From Sva-07 sp963717385 (lineage in GTDB: Bacteria > Actinomycetota > Acidimicrobiia > Acidimicrobiales > Ilumatobacteraceae): 64,000 nt of DNA. How positions within the stretch are numbered: position 1 is the first letter of the stretch; every line of letters begins with the position of its first letter. Where the stretch lies: contig CAVQWE010000027.1 in NCBI GenBank assembly GCA_963717385.1, positions 1 through 64,000 on the forward strand, written 5' to 3'. Below the pieces are notes generated by a model. That model saw only the letters and a program-made list of their open reading frames with translations. It ran no database searches and was not told the origin of the DNA. The position numbers and the translations under genes are program-made. Below, in pieces: positions 63,950 through 64,000 of this stretch.

Positions 63950-64000
63950 CGCCCGAGCTGTGAGCGCCGAGTCGACCGACGACCAGTATTCACCGCTGCC

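Overview
High-GC actinobacterial DNA, most likely Acidimicrobiia (Ilumatobacter-like). This is inferred from GC content and codon use, a glutamyl-tRNA synthetase beside tRNA-Gln and tRNA-Glu, a 180-kDa-type NAD-glutamate dehydrogenase, and actinobacterial mobile-element proteins. The window is an accessory region of stacked integrated elements running into a chromosomal backbone at about 55.3 kb.

Layout. (1) 1-1277: the 3' part of a tyrosine-recombinase gene, leaving the window on the left, beside a 47-bp copy of a tRNA-Ala 3' half. (2) 1278-27514: an island between two exact 47-bp direct copies of that tRNA-Ala 3' half (1231-1277 and 27515-27561). It carries a compact leftward operon of about 18 genes for an extracellular contractile injection system (eCIS): sheath, tube, baseplate, spike, AAA+ ATPase, cap protein, beta-helix protein and two DUF4157 putative cargo proteins. 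A SARP-type regulator lies upstream, and seven GTCGCGA-like heptamers at 10-11 bp steps lie just before the sheath gene. (3) 27562-53.2 kb: an island whose left end resembles that of the eCIS island. It has an excisionase-like HTH protein and a XerD-like recombinase transcribed leftward. To the right lies an integron-like series of single genes and small gene groups (acetyltransferases, phosphotransferases, methyltransferases, Nudix, HIT, GrpB, VOC, cytidine deaminase). These are punctuated by at least 13 same-orientation copies of a degenerate bipartite ~100-bp repeat, with one inverted copy near 53.0 kb. (4) 53.2-55.2 kb: another small integrated-element module (coiled-coil protein, excisionase, tyrosine recombinase) abutting tRNA-Glu. 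(5) 55.28-64 kb: backbone with tRNA-Glu(CTC), tRNA-Gln(CTG), a DUF218 membrane protein, gltX, NAD-GDH, a VIT-family transporter and a DUF2237 protein.

How the parts work together. The eCIS genes are almost all translationally coupled (ATGA, GTGA or TGATG overlaps), so one regulated promoter near 26.0 kb probably drives sheath through cargo. The repeat array resembles an integron in three respects: a recombinase reading away from the array, directional repeats, and xenobiotic-modification-type cargo. The repeats are not obvious canonical attC sites, the recombinase looks XerD-like rather than clearly IntI, and gene directions are mixed.

Caution: several genes (left integrase, beta-helix gene, NAD-GDH three times) carry one-base shifts, mostly at short homopolymers. 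Assembly error is therefore an alternative to gene decay.
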